A DNA stretch of 64,000 bases from Corynebacterium sp. CNJ-954 (GTDB lineage Bacteria; Actinomycetota; Actinomycetes; Mycobacteriales; Mycobacteriaceae). A program made the position numbers and the translations under genes. Shown here one piece after another: positions 1 through 10,149 of the stretch. Position 1 is the stretch's first letter; each line of letters opens with the position of its first letter. Below the pieces are notes generated by a model. The model did no database searches, was not told the origin of the DNA, and worked only from the letters and a program-made list of their open reading frames with translations. The stretch lies in contig NZ_MKKI01000011.1 of assembly GCF_001942345.1 (NCBI RefSeq), positions 248,001 to 312,000 on the forward strand, written 5' to 3'.

Positions 1-1017
1 TTCGAGCGGTGGATGTACAGCACGCCCCGCCGGCAGGCGACGATGGACCTGTACGACAACACCCTTCGGCTCCAGCTCCCTCCGATCGCGGACTATCCGG
101 CGGGCCAGGTAACCACCAAGGATGTCACCGACTGGTACACGGATCTGACGACGTGCCGTACATGGCTGTCGAAGGACGACAAAGGACTATCCCCCGGCAC
201 TGCACGCGATCAACTCCGCCGACTACGCTCCGCCTACCGGTGGGCCATCGACGAGAGGATTGTCACCCGATCCCCCGTCGTCATCCCGAAACTCGACGAC
301 GACGATACGGCCGTGCTCACCGAGTCTATCCCCACCATCGGCGAGATCATTCGCGTTATCGACTGCGTCCGTGAGGGTGGCGCCCAGTACACCGAGAGCA
401 AACGGAAGGGCGCTGAACCGCGCACGTACGCAATGGGCCCCAATGCTGTCGTGGCGGACATGATGGTCACCGCCATGCTCACCGGACTACGCATCAACGA
501 GATCTGTGGGCTGATCGTTGAGGACGTCAACCTGGACATCGGCGAAATCCGCCTGACCCGACAGATGGATGTGCGTACCCGCAAGCGCGGTCCGTTGAAA
601 TCGCGTGCCGGCCGGCGAGTCATCCCGATCAGTACAGAGCTGGAGCCGACCCTACGCTGCCTCGTTAACGAGAAAGGCCCCACGGATTGGATATTCCGTG
701 GGGCCAATGGGAACTCGATGCACTCAAGCCGGGTGGCGGTGTGTGTCTCGCGTGCGGCGAAGCACTGCGGTGCCGAGCGCGTCCACTTCCACTCGCTGCG
801 GCATTTCTTCGCCAGTTCGCTCATCACCGCGGGTCGACCGATCCAGGATGTCAGCCGGGTGATGGGGCACAGTAGCGCGTCGATGACGCTGGATGTCTAC
901 ACCCACGTCCTCGACCGGGATGGGTCAGGGATGCGGGATGCGATCTCCAGCGCCATCGGCTGCGGGATGAGTGCGGGATGGCGGCACCTGAAGGCGGTGC
1001 CGGAAACCGGTTCTTAG
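1..1017 (+). CDS. Tyrosine recombinase / phage-type integrase, 5' end outside the window
   Basis: Site-specific recombinase of the lambda-integrase family, expected to integrate or excise a mobile element. The reading frame is open to base 1, so the gene begins upstream; the first ATG in view (13) is probably internal. The catalytic domain is complete: Arg in LTGLRINEI, Lys in PLKSRAGRR, the HxxR box in HSLRHFF, and the GHSS...LDVYTHV segment with the final His and the nucleophilic Tyr. The N-terminal part looks like the SAM-like core-binding domain. It ends 9 bp from the 3' end of convergent ilvC, so an island boundary is likely here. I see no tRNA or obvious att repeat inside the window. 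Family assignment is firm; the identity of the element is unknown. Confidence 0.9.
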   Translation, partial: FERWMYSTPRRQATMDLYDNTLRLQLPPIADYPAGQVTTKDVTDWYTDLTTCRTWLSKDDKGLSPGTARDQLRRLRSAYRWAIDERIVTRSPVVIPKLDDDDTAVLTESIPTIGEIIRVIDCVREGGAQYTESKRKGAEPRTYAMGPNAVVADMMVTAMLTGLRINEICGLIVEDVNLDIGEIRLTRQMDVRTRKRGPLKSRAGRRVIPISTELEPTLRCLVNEKGPTDWIFRGANGNSMHSSRVAVCVSRAAKHCGAERVHFHSLRHFFASSLITAGRPIQDVSRVMGHSSASMTLDVYTHVLDRDGSGMRDAISSAIGCGMSAGWRHLKAVPETGS

Positions 1018-1026
1018 CAGGTCAGA

Positions 1027-2089
<1,063 letters not shown>

Positions 2090-2177
2090 GATGGAGCGTT
2101 CAGTGCCTACCATCGTATCAGCAACAAGTATCAGAGGGTGAGACAGGGTATCCCACCCCGTGAATGGGCGCTGGCGA

Positions 2178-2684
2178 TCAGAGTTTCGCGGGGTACATCG
2201 CCTTCTGACCGCGACTGACCGCGGTCACGCTGGACTCAACGAGTTCACGGATGCCGAAGGGTTCCAGGACCTCCAGCAGGGCCTTGAGCTTCGTCGGCGT
2301 TCCGGTGGCCTCAATGACCACGGACTCCGGGCCCACGTCGACGACATGCGCCCGGAACAGCTTGGCCGACTCGACCACCTGGGTCCGGTTGGAGTTGTCG
2401 GCGGAGACTTTCACCAGCATCAGGCCCCGACAGACGATGGAGTCCGGATCGTGGCGGCTGACCTTGATCACCGGGATCAGCTTGTTGAGCTGCTTGGTGA
2501 TCTGTTCGATCACGTGGTCCTCCCCCTCCACCTGGATGGTGAAACGGTTGACACCGGCGACCTCGGTCTGCCCCGAAGCGATGGAGATGATGCTGAAGGC
2601 GCGACGGGTGAACATCCCGGTGATACGGGACGCGATGCCGTCGACATCCTCACACAGGACACTCAGAGTGTGGACTTGAGACAT
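2178..2684 (-). CDS. ilvN: Acetolactate synthase, regulatory small subunit
   Basis: Regulatory subunit (168 aa) that activates IlvB and confers valine feedback inhibition. It has an N-terminal ACT domain (LSVLCEDVDGIASRITGMF, from about residue 7) and the C-terminal small-subunit domain ending FGIRELVESS. The ATG overlaps the ilvB stop by one base (TAATG), indicating translational coupling. The effector-loop motif is GIASR, where C. glutamicum has GIISR as I recall; the changed residue matches a position altered in valine-resistant C. glutamicum variants, so feedback strength may differ. That last point is inference. Confidence 0.97.
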   Translation of the reverse strand: MSQVHTLSVLCEDVDGIASRITGMFTRRAFSIISIASGQTEVAGVNRFTIQVEGEDHVIEQITKQLNKLIPVIKVSRHDPDSIVCRGLMLVKVSADNSNRTQVVESAKLFRAHVVDVGPESVVIEATGTPTKLKALLEVLEPFGIRELVESSVTAVSRGQKAMYPAKL

Positions 2685-4543
2685 TAGTTCTCCTCGCCTT
2701 CCTTGATCATCGTGTGGATCTCATCGGGATCCTCCGCCGCAGAGTTCTCCTCGTCGAACAGCGGGCGCAGGTCGCGGACGTACTGGACCTCGTTGTTGGA
2801 AGCACCGGCGGAGATCATCGGCCAGACCTGTGCGTCCTCACCGACGATGAAATCGATGACGACGGGGCGGTCGTTGATCTCACGGGCCTTGGCGATCGTC
2901 GCCGCCACGTCGTCCTTCTCCGTGACCCGGAAGGCAGCGCATCCCATCGATTCCGCCAGCCCCACGAAGTCCGGGAGGTAGTTCTCTCCCGGCTTGAGGT
3001 TGGTGTGGGAGTAATGGCCGTCGAAAAAGAGTGTCTGCCACTGGCGCACCATGCCGAGGTTGCCGTTGTTGATCAGGGCGATCTTGATCGGCAGGCCTTC
3101 AACGGCACAGGTGACGAGTTCCTGGTTGGTCATCTGGAAACAACCGTCCCCGTCCACGGCCCACACCTCGGTGTCGGGAGCAGCGGCCTTGGCACCCATG
3201 GCGGCCGGGACGGCATAGCCCATGGTCCCCAGCCCGCCGGAGTTCAGCCAGGTACGTGGCTTCTCGAACTTCAGGAACTGCGCGGCCCACATCTGGTGCT
3301 GACCGACGCCTGCCACGTAGACAGCCTCCGGACCGGCAGCCCCGGTGAGCTGTTCGAGGACATACTGGGGCGCGAGCTTGCCGTCCTCCGGCTCGTCGTA
3401 TCCCGGGGGGAAGTCCTCCTTCAGACCGTCCAGGTACGCCCTCCAGCGGGACGTGTCCTGCTCCTGCGGTCGGGTCTCCATTGCCTGTCGCAGTGCGACG
3501 AGCACCTCGCGCGCGTCACCGACGATCGGCACGTTGACCTCGCGGATCTTGCCGATCTCGGCAGGGTCGATATCTGCGTGGACGACCTTGGCCCCGGGGG
3601 CGAACGAGTCGACGTCACCGGTGACACGATCGTCGAAACGCGCACCGAGCGCGAGGATGAGGTCAGACTTCTGCAGCGCGGCGACGGCTGGCACCGTGCC
3701 GTGCATGCCAGGCATACCGAGGAACTGCGGGTGCGACTCCGGGAACACGCCCAGGGCCATCAGCGTGGTCGTCACCGGCACACCGGTGGCTTCCGCGAAC
3801 GCGAGGAGTTCCTTGTGGGCATTGGCCTTCAGGACACCGCCGCCGGCGTAGATGACCGGTCGCTTGGCCTCGGCGACGAGGCGTGCCGCCTCCTCGATCT
3901 GCCGCGAGTGCGGCGTGGTCACCGGGTGGTAGCCCGGCAACCGGTAGGACGGTGGCCAGACGAAGTCCAGTTCGGCGTTCTGCACGTCCTTGGGGATGTC
4001 GACCAGGACGGCACCCGGACGACCGGTGCTGGCGACATGGAATGCCTCGGCGATCGCCGCCGGGATCTCCTCGGGACGGGTCACCATGAAGCTGTGTTTC
4101 GTAATCGGCATGGTGATGCCACGGATGTCCGCTTCCTGGAAACCGTCGGTTCCCAGGAGGTTGCTGCCGACCTGCCCGGTGATCGCCACGATCGGGACCG
4201 AATCCATGTTCGCGTCGGCGAGGGGGGTGACCAGGTTCGTCGCACCGGGGCCGGAGGTGGCTATGCACACCCCGACTTCGCCGGAAACCTGGGCGTAGCC
4301 GGTGGCGGCATGGCCGGCACCCTGTTCGTGGCGGACGAGAATGTGGTTGAGCTTCTCGGACCCGTAGAGCGCCTCGTAGAGCGGGAGGACCGCACCACCG
4401 GGGAGGCCGAAGACGACATCGGTACCCAGTTCCTCGAGGGAACGGACTACCGCCTGGGCGCCATTGATGCGTTCAGGCTTGCGGCTGCGTCCTGAGGCAG
4501 CGACTGTCGCAGGACTGGGGTGTGGGCGTGAGGTGTCATTCAC
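2684..4543 (-). CDS. ilvB: Acetolactate synthase, catalytic large subunit
   Basis: ThDP- and FAD-dependent enzyme that condenses pyruvate with pyruvate or 2-ketobutyrate, the first common step of branched-chain amino acid synthesis. The ThDP-activating Glu is in [16 protein letters not shown]. The C-terminal ThDP/Mg motif is [18 protein letters not shown]...[13 protein letters not shown] chose the GTG at 4543 (619 aa), not the upstream in-frame ATG at 4570. The strong AAAAGGAG site (4554-4561) lies inside the longer version and is spaced correctly for this GTG, and the resulting N-terminus matches the length of C. glutamicum IlvB. It is first in ilvB-ilvN-ilvC, behind a candidate attenuator. 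Confidence 0.97.
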   Translation of the reverse strand: MNDTSRPHPSPATVAASGRSRKPERINGAQAVVRSLEELGTDVVFGLPGGAVLPLYEALYGSEKLNHILVRHEQGAGHAATGYAQVSGEVGVCIATSGPGATNLVTPLADANMDSVPIVAITGQVGSNLLGTDGFQEADIRGITMPITKHSFMVTRPEEIPAAIAEAFHVASTGRPGAVLVDIPKDVQNAELDFVWPPSYRLPGYHPVTTPHSRQIEEAARLVAEAKRPVIYAGGGVLKANAHKELLAFAEATGVPVTTTLMALGVFPESHPQFLGMPGMHGTVPAVAALQKSDLILALGARFDDRVTGDVDSFAPGAKVVHADIDPAEIGKIREVNVPIVGDAREVLVALRQAMETRPQEQDTSRWRAYLDGLKEDFPPGYDEPEDGKLAPQYVLEQLTGAAGPEAVYVAGVGQHQMWAAQFLKFEKPRTWLNSGGLGTMGYAVPAAMGAKAAAPDTEVWAVDGDGCFQMTNQELVTCAVEGLPIKIALINNGNLGMVRQWQTLFFDGHYSHTNLKPGENYLPDFVGLAESMGCAAFRVTEKDDVAATIAKAREINDRPVVIDFIVGEDAQVWPMISAGASNNEVQYVRDLRPLFDEENSAAEDPDEIHTMIKEGEEN

Positions 4544-4632
4544 CGTCCGTGCACTCCTTTTGGTGGTCATGTGTTGTGGATGTCCGACGTTCGAGTTCTC
4601 GCAAGGTGTGGTTCCGCCGTAGAACCGACTGT

Positions 4633-4663
4633 GCCCCCGCTACCCGGGGTACGGGGCGGGGGC
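4633..4663 (-). terminator. Candidate attenuator hairpin upstream of ilvB
   Basis: Minus-strand RNA forms an 8-bp perfect GC stem, GCCCCCGC (4656-4663) with GCGGGGGC (4633-4640). The loop can add a further UACC/GGUA stem. No U-tract follows, so this would be an unusual or Rho-assisted terminator. The 3' arm can instead pair over all 8 bases (one G-U) with GCCCCUGC at 4688-4695, directly after the leader-peptide stop, which would block the hairpin. A second small stem (GGUUC/GAACC, 4610-4626) follows. The attenuation role is inferred. Confidence 0.55.
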
Positions 4664-4696
4664 GCCAGATTGTTCCGCGAAGTGACCGCAGGGGCT

Positions 4697-4735
4697 CTAG
4701 CGCCCGGCGGATACAAGAATCAGGAACGTCGTCAT
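4697..4735 (-). CDS. ilvB leader peptide (12 aa, Leu-Ile-Leu-Val-rich)
   Basis: A short ORF, MTTFLILVSAGR, lies between the ilvB promoter and the candidate attenuator hairpin. The run L-I-L-V makes it a sensor of charged branched-chain tRNAs, comparable to the valine-rich leader peptide I recall for C. glutamicum ilvB. Its ATG is 8 nt downstream of the -10 box, so the transcript is probably leaderless. The stop codon lies just before the segment 4688-4695 that can pair with the hairpin 3' arm, which is the arrangement expected for ribosome-position-dependent attenuation. Confidence 0.7.
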   Translation of the reverse strand: MTTFLILVSAGR

Positions 4736-4743
4736 AACCAATG

Positions 4744-4772
4744 ACCATAGTGGAGTCCAGACCCCCGGTCAA
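4744..4772 (-). promoter_or_regulatory. ilvBNC promoter
   Basis: On the minus strand a -35 TTGACC (4767-4772) and a -10 TATGGT (4744-4749) are separated by exactly 17 bp. Transcription should start near 4736-4738, at or beside the leader-peptide ATG, leaving an approximately 190-nt leader before ilvB. The remainder of 4571-4899 also has to hold the divergent channel-gene promoter. Confidence 0.75.
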
Positions 4773-4899
4773 TGGAAAATGAGAAAATTTCCCACCCGCT
4801 GATACCCCCTGTCCCACTGCGTGGGCGCGTCGGGCACGACAGGTTTCACCTCTCCAACAATCCAGGGAACCCCAAGATTTACCCGATACGGTGTGTCCC

Positions 4900-6678
4900 A
4901 TGTTCGACGTCAGATACCTCTTGTTCTCACTCTGGGACTGGATCATCCAGCACGGTCTCCCCCTGTCCGCCCTGCTGATCGCGGCCGTATTGGTCCCCCG
5001 CGTCGGCCGACAGGCCGTACGTCTCCTCAGCGACCGCTTGGAGCACGGGCAGGAGGAGACGAAATCGAAGCTCGCGCTCCTCGGCGCCCTGGTCTACATA
5101 CTGGAGATCGTCGCCTACTTCGTCCTGGTGCTGCTGGCCTTGACCAACCTCGGTGTACCGGCGATGGGTGCGGCCATTCCCGCCACCGTCGTTTCCGCCG
5201 CCATCGGTTTCGGTTCGCAGAACATCATCGGCGATTTCCTGACCGGCTTCTTCATCATTTCGGAGCGGCACTACGGGGTCGGCGACGTCGTCACCTTCGA
5301 TGACACCAGTGGCCAGATCACGGGAACGGTAGTGAAACTCACGCTCCGGTCGACGCAGATCCGGACCGCTGCGGGTGAGCTGGTCACTGTGCCGAACAGC
5401 AAGGCGAGCGTCACCATCAACTACTCGCAGAAGTGGTCCAGGGCGGTCGTCGATCTGGACGTGCCCATGACCGATAACGAGTCAATGGCCGACCTGCTGT
5501 CACTCGTCGAACGCGCCTCGAAGGAGGCGATTGAGACCGCTGGGGTCAGCGACAGCATCCGCGGAGACATCGAGGTGCAGCCCGCCCTCAGCATCACACC
5601 GCCGGCAGCGGCCGGATTACCGTGGTCCGTCGGCATGAGGGTCAACGTCGACACCAGTCCGGCGACGCAGTGGGCCGCCGAGCGTGCTATCCGCGCGAAC
5701 CTCGTCAACACGTTCTGGGACCGCTACCAGGCACCGGGCGAAGCGATCGCCGCACGTGCCGAACTGGGCGACCAGCTTCCAGATGACCCCCGTGTCTCAG
5801 GGAAGCATGCCGAGAAGAAAGACGCGGCAGGAGCGGCCGCCGCAGCACCTGGACCTGGCGATGGTCAGGGGGGTAGCCAGAGCGATACGGACCGCGTGAT
5901 CGCCGCCGCAACCGCGGGCAGCGACCACATGTCGATCGACGACGCCGATGACGATGACGCTACCGAGGTCATTGACACCGAAGGCGCTGCCACACTTCCG
6001 GACCCCGATGACCCGGCGACCGAGGTCCTTCCGTCGTCCGAAGCTGAGCCTGCCACTGATGGACGTGACGGACATAGTGCCGACAAGTCCGATCTCGCCG
6101 AGCTGGTGGAGGGGCCCTACGAGTCCAAGACGAAGAATCTGCTGAGTTTCGGTGGCAGGTTCAGGCCGTCCACCGCCGGATTGTTCATCGCACTCGTCAT
6201 CGTGGGGCTGCTCGCACTGTTCTCGAGCAACCCGGATGACGCTGAACCTGGTTGGTTGTCCCCCGACCGCTGGCGGGATACCGGTGCTGCCGTGGAAACC
6301 ACCGAAGAGACCGAGAGTACCGAGCCTCCGGCCGACTCAGGCAACACCGACGTTCCCCAGAACACCGAGGTACCCCAGGACACCGAGGATCCAGGTGAGA
6401 CCGGGGACACCGATACCGGAGACACCGGCGACACGGGGAACCAGGGAAACTCGGGGAACACCGGTGACACGGGTGACACCACAGGCAACACCGGCGGATC
6501 AGGCAATGGAAACGGGTCTCAGGGAAATACCGGCGGAAACTCCACCGACACCGGTGGTGGCAACACGGATACCGGTACGGGTGAATCCACGGGCGGCACC
6601 GACCAGAACCAGGGCCAGGCACAGCGGAACTCCAACTCCAGTGGAGACACCGGGTCCGGGGAAACGACCGCGCCGTAG
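4900..6678 (+). CDS. mscCG: MscS-type mechanosensitive channel, MscCG-like (glutamate exporter type)
   Basis: Small-conductance mechanosensitive channel (592 aa) of the corynebacterial MscCG (YggB, NCgl1221) type, which in C. glutamicum also exports glutamate. The N-terminal MscS core has membrane segments near residues 10-28 and 55-105, with the pore helix around AAIPATVVSAAIGFGSQNI. A cytoplasmic beta domain follows, then an acidic linker. A fourth membrane helix follows the family-specific LLSFGGRFRPST motif, and an extracytoplasmic Thr/Gly/Asp/Asn-rich tail comes after GWLSPD. The start is ATG 4900, 7 nt after a -10-like TACGGT (4887-4892). A GTG at 4891 is an alternative that matches the length of C. 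glutamicum. It is divergent from ilvB. Confidence 0.92.
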   Translation: MFDVRYLLFSLWDWIIQHGLPLSALLIAAVLVPRVGRQAVRLLSDRLEHGQEETKSKLALLGALVYILEIVAYFVLVLLALTNLGVPAMGAAIPATVVSAAIGFGSQNIIGDFLTGFFIISERHYGVGDVVTFDDTSGQITGTVVKLTLRSTQIRTAAGELVTVPNSKASVTINYSQKWSRAVVDLDVPMTDNESMADLLSLVERASKEAIETAGVSDSIRGDIEVQPALSITPPAAAGLPWSVGMRVNVDTSPATQWAAERAIRANLVNTFWDRYQAPGEAIAARAELGDQLPDDPRVSGKHAEKKDAAGAAAAAPGPGDGQGGSQSDTDRVIAAATAGSDHMSIDDADDDDATEVIDTEGAATLPDPDDPATEVLPSSEAEPATDGRDGHSADKSDLAELVEGPYESKTKNLLSFGGRFRPSTAGLFIALVIVGLLALFSSNPDDAEPGWLSPDRWRDTGAAVETTEETESTEPPADSGNTDVPQNTEVPQDTEDPGETGDTDTGDTGDTGNQGNSGNTGDTGDTTGNTGGSGNGNGSQGNTGGNSTDTGGGNTDTGTGESTGGTDQNQGQAQRNSNSSGDTGSGETTAP

Positions 6679-6713
6679 ACAGCCACACGACACCTGTTTT
6701 CACCGTGACTGAG

Positions 6714-6768
6714 ACCGTGACAGAGACATCGCCCGGACTCCGAGTCCGGGCGATGTCTCTGTCACGGT
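6714..6768. terminator. 27-bp perfect inverted repeat after mscCG
   Basis: The arms 6714-6740 and 6742-6768 are perfectly complementary over 27 bp around a single central base. This is far longer than a usual intrinsic terminator stem, and no T-run follows. It sits 36 bp after the channel stop and 24 bp before the PH-domain gene. Termination or mRNA 3'-end protection is the likely role; an element remnant is possible but unsupported. Confidence 0.7.
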
Positions 6769-6792
6769 ACCGGGCTGATTAAATGGACAACC

Positions 6793-7383
6793 ATGAGTTC
6801 TGTGGAGTCACCCGAACTGCCGTACCAGGTCCGGACGGATCAGGCACACCTGATCGCCGGCGTTCTCATGCTGGCGATGTCCGTCGTCGGCATCGCTTAT
6901 GCACCGAAGGTCTTCTTCTGGCTCCCGCTGCTGCCGATCCTGTTCATCATCGGAGTCCTGCGGACCCGCACCGAATTCACCGAACGGGGGATCACCGCGC
7001 GCTACCTCTTTCGCCCGACAAAGTCATTGGCGTGGGACGACTTCGAAGCGTTACGATTCACCCGTGGAGGCAAGGCGCTCGCCGTCAGCACGAACGAGAC
7101 GACCTTCCCGCTCCCTGGTGTGAGCTTCAACTCGCTGGTGACCCTGGCAGAAGTGACCGGAGGCAGGATTCCCGACCCGGTGACCCCGAGTCTCTCCGCC
7201 ATCGACGAGAAGGTCCGGGTCGTCGAACGCGACAGCGGTCTGGCCGTCCTCATGGACGAGGAGGAGTACGGCGAGTACGAGGCCGCACGACGGGCCAGCC
7301 ACATGGCGCGTGAAGAACTCGAACGGCGCCGTGCCGCGAAAGCCGAACCGGACGAGACCCCCTCCCCGTCCGACGACAGCTGA
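6793..7383 (+). CDS. Membrane-anchored PH-domain protein
   Basis: A 196-aa protein with two close N-terminal membrane helices (about residues 16-50). A bacterial PH-like domain of the mycobacterial low-molecular-weight antigen 6 type follows ([17 protein letters not shown] through [12 protein letters not shown]). The C-terminus is charged and helical. A protein of this kind lies at the same place, between ilvD and the mscCG channel gene, in C. glutamicum. Its function is unknown; a cell-envelope role is plausible. The start is weakly supported because no clear Shine-Dalgarno sequence is visible. Confidence 0.8.
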   Translation: MSSVESPELPYQVRTDQAHLIAGVLMLAMSVVGIAYAPKVFFWLPLLPILFIIGVLRTRTEFTERGITARYLFRPTKSLAWDDFEALRFTRGGKALAVSTNETTFPLPGVSFNSLVTLAEVTGGRIPDPVTPSLSAIDEKVRVVERDSGLAVLMDEEEYGEYEAARRASHMAREELERRRAAKAEPDETPSPSDDS

Positions 7384-7490
7384 CGACTGTCCCCCGGACA
7401 CCAGTTCCCCCACACCTGCACTATCACCGACGTGACTGCCCACGGGCCGGGCAGCTGCACGAGGCCCGACGAGAGGACGCTTTTCCCACC

Positions 7491-9338
7491 ATGAACGAGA
7501 TCTCATACCGGTCATCAGTGACCACCCAGGGACGCAACGCCGCCGGCGCGCGGTCCCTGTGGCGAGCCACGGGCATGAAGGACAGTGACTTCGACAAGCC
7601 GATCATCGCGATCGCGAACTCCTACACCCAGTTCGTCCCCGGTCATGTCCACCTCAAGAACGTCGGCGACATCGTCGCCGAGGCCGTCCAGGAGGCCGGT
7701 GGCGTCGCCCGCGAGTTCAACACCATCGCCGTCGACGACGGCATCGCCATGGGCCACTCCGGCATGCTGTACTCCCTGCCCAGCCGTGAGATCATCTCCG
7801 ACTCCGTGGAGTACATGGTCAACGCCCACCAGGCGGACGCCATCGTGTGCATCTCCAACTGTGACAAGATCACCCCCGGCATGCTCAACGCGGCCATGCG
7901 TTTGAACATCCCGGTCGTCTTCGTCTCCGGTGGCCCCATGGAAGCAGGTAAGGCCGTGGTCGTCGACGGAGTGGCCCACGCCCCCACTGACCTGATCACC
8001 TCGATCTCCGCGTCCGCCAGCGAACAGGTCTCCCGGCAGGGGCTGATGACTGTCGAGCAGGCGGCCTGCCCGACCTGTGGTTCCTGTTCCGGAATGTTCA
8101 CCGCCAACTCGATGAACTGTCTGACCGAGGCACTCGGTCTCTCCCTGCCCGGCAACGGCTCGACGCTGGCCACCCACGCCGCCCGCCGCAACCTGTTCAG
8201 CGAGGCAGGCCGCGTCATCGTCGACCTGTGCCGCCGCTACTACGGAGACGGCGACACCTCCGTGCTGCCCCGCAACATCGCCACCAAGGAGGCCTTCCAG
8301 AACGCCATGGCCCTCGACATGGCGATGGGTGGCTCGACGAATACCGTGCTGCACATCCTCGCCGCTGCCCAGGAAGGCGGGATCGACTTCGACCTGCAGG
8401 ACATCGACGACCTGTCCAAGTCCGTCCCCTGCCTGTCGAAGGTCGCGCCGAACTCCGACTACCACATGGAGGACGTCCACCGCGCCGGCGGCATCCCCCG
8501 TATCCTCGGTGAGCTGTGGCGCGGTGGCAAGCTCAACGAAGGCGTGCACACCGTCCACTCCCCCAGCCTCGCCGAATGGCTGGAGGACTGGGACGTCAGC
8601 GCCGCCTCACCGCGGCAGGAGGCCGTGGACCTTTACCATGCCGCGCCAGGTGGCGTGCGCACCACCGAGCCGTTCTCCACCGAGAACGTCTGGGACGAGC
8701 TCGACCTCGACGCCGAGAACGGCTGCATCCACGACGTCGACCACTCCTTCACCTCCGACGGTGGCCTGGTCATCCTGCGTGGAAATCTCTCGCCCGACGG
8801 CGCCGTGATCAAGTCCGCCGGTATCGATGAATCCCTCTGGCATTTCTCCGGCCCCGCACTGGTCGTGGAGTCCCAGGAGGAGGCCGTCGACGTGATCCTC
8901 AAGAAGAAGGTCACCCCGGGCGATGTCATCGTGGTCCGTTACGAGGGTCCGTCGGGCGGGCCGGGCATGCAGGAGATGCTGCATCCGACCGCTTTCCTGA
9001 AGGGCTCGGGGCTGGGTAAGAAGTGCGCCCTGATCACCGACGGGCGCTTCTCGGGTGGTTCGTCGGGTATCTCTGTCGGCCACGTCTCCCCCGAGGCCGC
9101 CGGCGGCGGGCTGATCGGACTGGTCGAGAACGGTGACACGGTGACGATCGACGTGCACAACCGCCAGCTGACCCTCGATGTGCCGGACGAGGAGATCGCC
9201 CGGCGTTGCGCCGCGATGGACGCGTCGGAGAACCCGTGGAAGCCGGCGACCCGCCAGCGCAAGGTCACCAAGGCGTTGCGCGCCTACGCGAAGATGGCCA
9301 CCAGTGCCGACAAGGGCGCGGTGCGCGAGGTCGACTAG
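7491..9338 (+). CDS. ilvD: Dihydroxy-acid dehydratase
   Basis: Iron-sulfur enzyme (615 aa) that dehydrates 2,3-dihydroxy-isovalerate and -methylvalerate to the 2-keto acids. The cluster cysteines are in SNCDKITPG (about residue 124) and [17 protein letters not shown] (about 193-199). The C-terminal half carries the conserved [13 protein letters not shown] and [11 protein letters not shown] motifs. Length is typical for the IlvD/Edd family, and the valine-pathway neighbours argue for IlvD over phosphogluconate dehydratase. It is transcribed away from ilvBNC, after the channel and PH-domain genes. Confidence 0.97.
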   Translation: MNEISYRSSVTTQGRNAAGARSLWRATGMKDSDFDKPIIAIANSYTQFVPGHVHLKNVGDIVAEAVQEAGGVAREFNTIAVDDGIAMGHSGMLYSLPSREIISDSVEYMVNAHQADAIVCISNCDKITPGMLNAAMRLNIPVVFVSGGPMEAGKAVVVDGVAHAPTDLITSISASASEQVSRQGLMTVEQAACPTCGSCSGMFTANSMNCLTEALGLSLPGNGSTLATHAARRNLFSEAGRVIVDLCRRYYGDGDTSVLPRNIATKEAFQNAMALDMAMGGSTNTVLHILAAAQEGGIDFDLQDIDDLSKSVPCLSKVAPNSDYHMEDVHRAGGIPRILGELWRGGKLNEGVHTVHSPSLAEWLEDWDVSAASPRQEAVDLYHAAPGGVRTTEPFSTENVWDELDLDAENGCIHDVDHSFTSDGGLVILRGNLSPDGAVIKSAGIDESLWHFSGPALVVESQEEAVDVILKKKVTPGDVIVVRYEGPSGGPGMQEMLHPTAFLKGSGLGKKCALITDGRFSGGSSGISVGHVSPEAAGGGLIGLVENGDTVTIDVHNRQLTLDVPDEEIARRCAAMDASENPWKPATRQRKVTKALRAYAKMATSADKGAVREVD

Positions 9339-9371
9339 GGTCGGCTGGAAAGCTCGCCCGGGACCCCACGC

Positions 9372-10118
9372 TCACATCGTGCCCGGGTACGCTCCCCCGT
9401 CAATGAGCACATTCTGTCCGGTGATGTACCCCGCCTGAGCGGAGCAGAGGAACGCACAGGTCGCGCCGAATTCTGCGGGGTCACCGAAGCGTCCCGCCGG
9501 AACACCGTCGGTCGAGGGTGCCCCACCGCCTCCGGTCTGGGCCAACCGCGCTGTCGCGAACCGTCCTGGAAGCAGGTTGTTCACCGTCACATTCGCCGAG
9601 GCCAGTTGCGGCTGCCGGGCCACGCCGGCGACGAAGCCGGTCAACCCGCCCCGGGCACCGTTGGAGAGTCCGAGCTGCGCGATCGGCGCTTTCACCGCGC
9701 CGGAGGTGATGTTCACCACCCGGCCGAACCCGCGTTCCGCCATGCCGTCCACCGTGGCCTTGATCAACTCGACCGGGGTCAGCATGTTCCGCTTCAGTGC
9801 GGCGAGCCAGTCGCTCTCCCCCCAGTCCCGGAAATCGCCGGGCGGTGGCCCACCGGCATTGGTGACGAGGATGTCCACCTGCGGTGCCGCATCCAGCAAC
9901 GATGCGCGGACGGACGGGTCGCTGATGTCACCGGCGATGTCGTGCACCGCGACCCCGTGTGAACGCAACCGGTCAGCCGCCTCAGCCAGTGGCCCGGCGC
10001 GTCGCGCGTTCACGACGAGGTTCACTCCTTCGGCCGCCAGCGCATCGGCGCATCCGAATCCCAGCCCCTGGCTGGAGGCCCCGATCACGGCCCATTTCCC
10101 ATGTATCCCGAAGTCCAT
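9372..10118 (-). CDS. Short-chain dehydrogenase/reductase with atypical active site
   Basis: A classical-size SDR (248 aa) with the cofactor loop GASSQGLGFG (residues 13-22), VTNAGGPPPG (an NNAG-type motif) and the expected Ser in NITSGAV. The YxxxK catalytic pair is replaced by SxxxR (LGLSNGARGGL). It may use a different mechanism or have lost dehydrogenase activity. The C-terminus VLIDGGAYPG is typical of FabG-like SDRs. The substrate is unknown. A TAGCGT box lies 6 nt before the ATG, suggesting a leaderless transcript divergent from the UvrA paralogue. Confidence 0.85.
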   Translation of the reverse strand: MDFGIHGKWAVIGASSQGLGFGCADALAAEGVNLVVNARRAGPLAEAADRLRSHGVAVHDIAGDISDPSVRASLLDAAPQVDILVTNAGGPPPGDFRDWGESDWLAALKRNMLTPVELIKATVDGMAERGFGRVVNITSGAVKAPIAQLGLSNGARGGLTGFVAGVARQPQLASANVTVNNLLPGRFATARLAQTGGGGAPSTDGVPAGRFGDPAEFGATCAFLCSAQAGYITGQNVLIDGGAYPGTM

Positions 10119-10149
10119 GGCCCCACGCTACCGCCTAGAATGGGCGGCC

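Noticed and set aside
2714..4495. 593-aa plus-strand frame opposite ilvB
   Set aside because: Antisense shadow from GC-biased third positions; the ilvB reading is unmistakable.
6400..6670. Transferred or repeat-element origin of the low-complexity stretch in mscCG
   Set aside because: The frame is continuous with the channel and sits where MscCG proteins carry a divergent extracytoplasmic tail.
7515..8558. 347-aa minus-strand frame opposite ilvD
   Set aside because: Same antisense artefact; the composition is rich in His, Gly and Asp as expected for such mirrors.
9577..10149. 191-residue N-terminal extension of the UvrA paralogue
   Set aside because: It runs antisense through the SDR gene, and the family N-terminus begins at ATG 10150 behind a -10 box.
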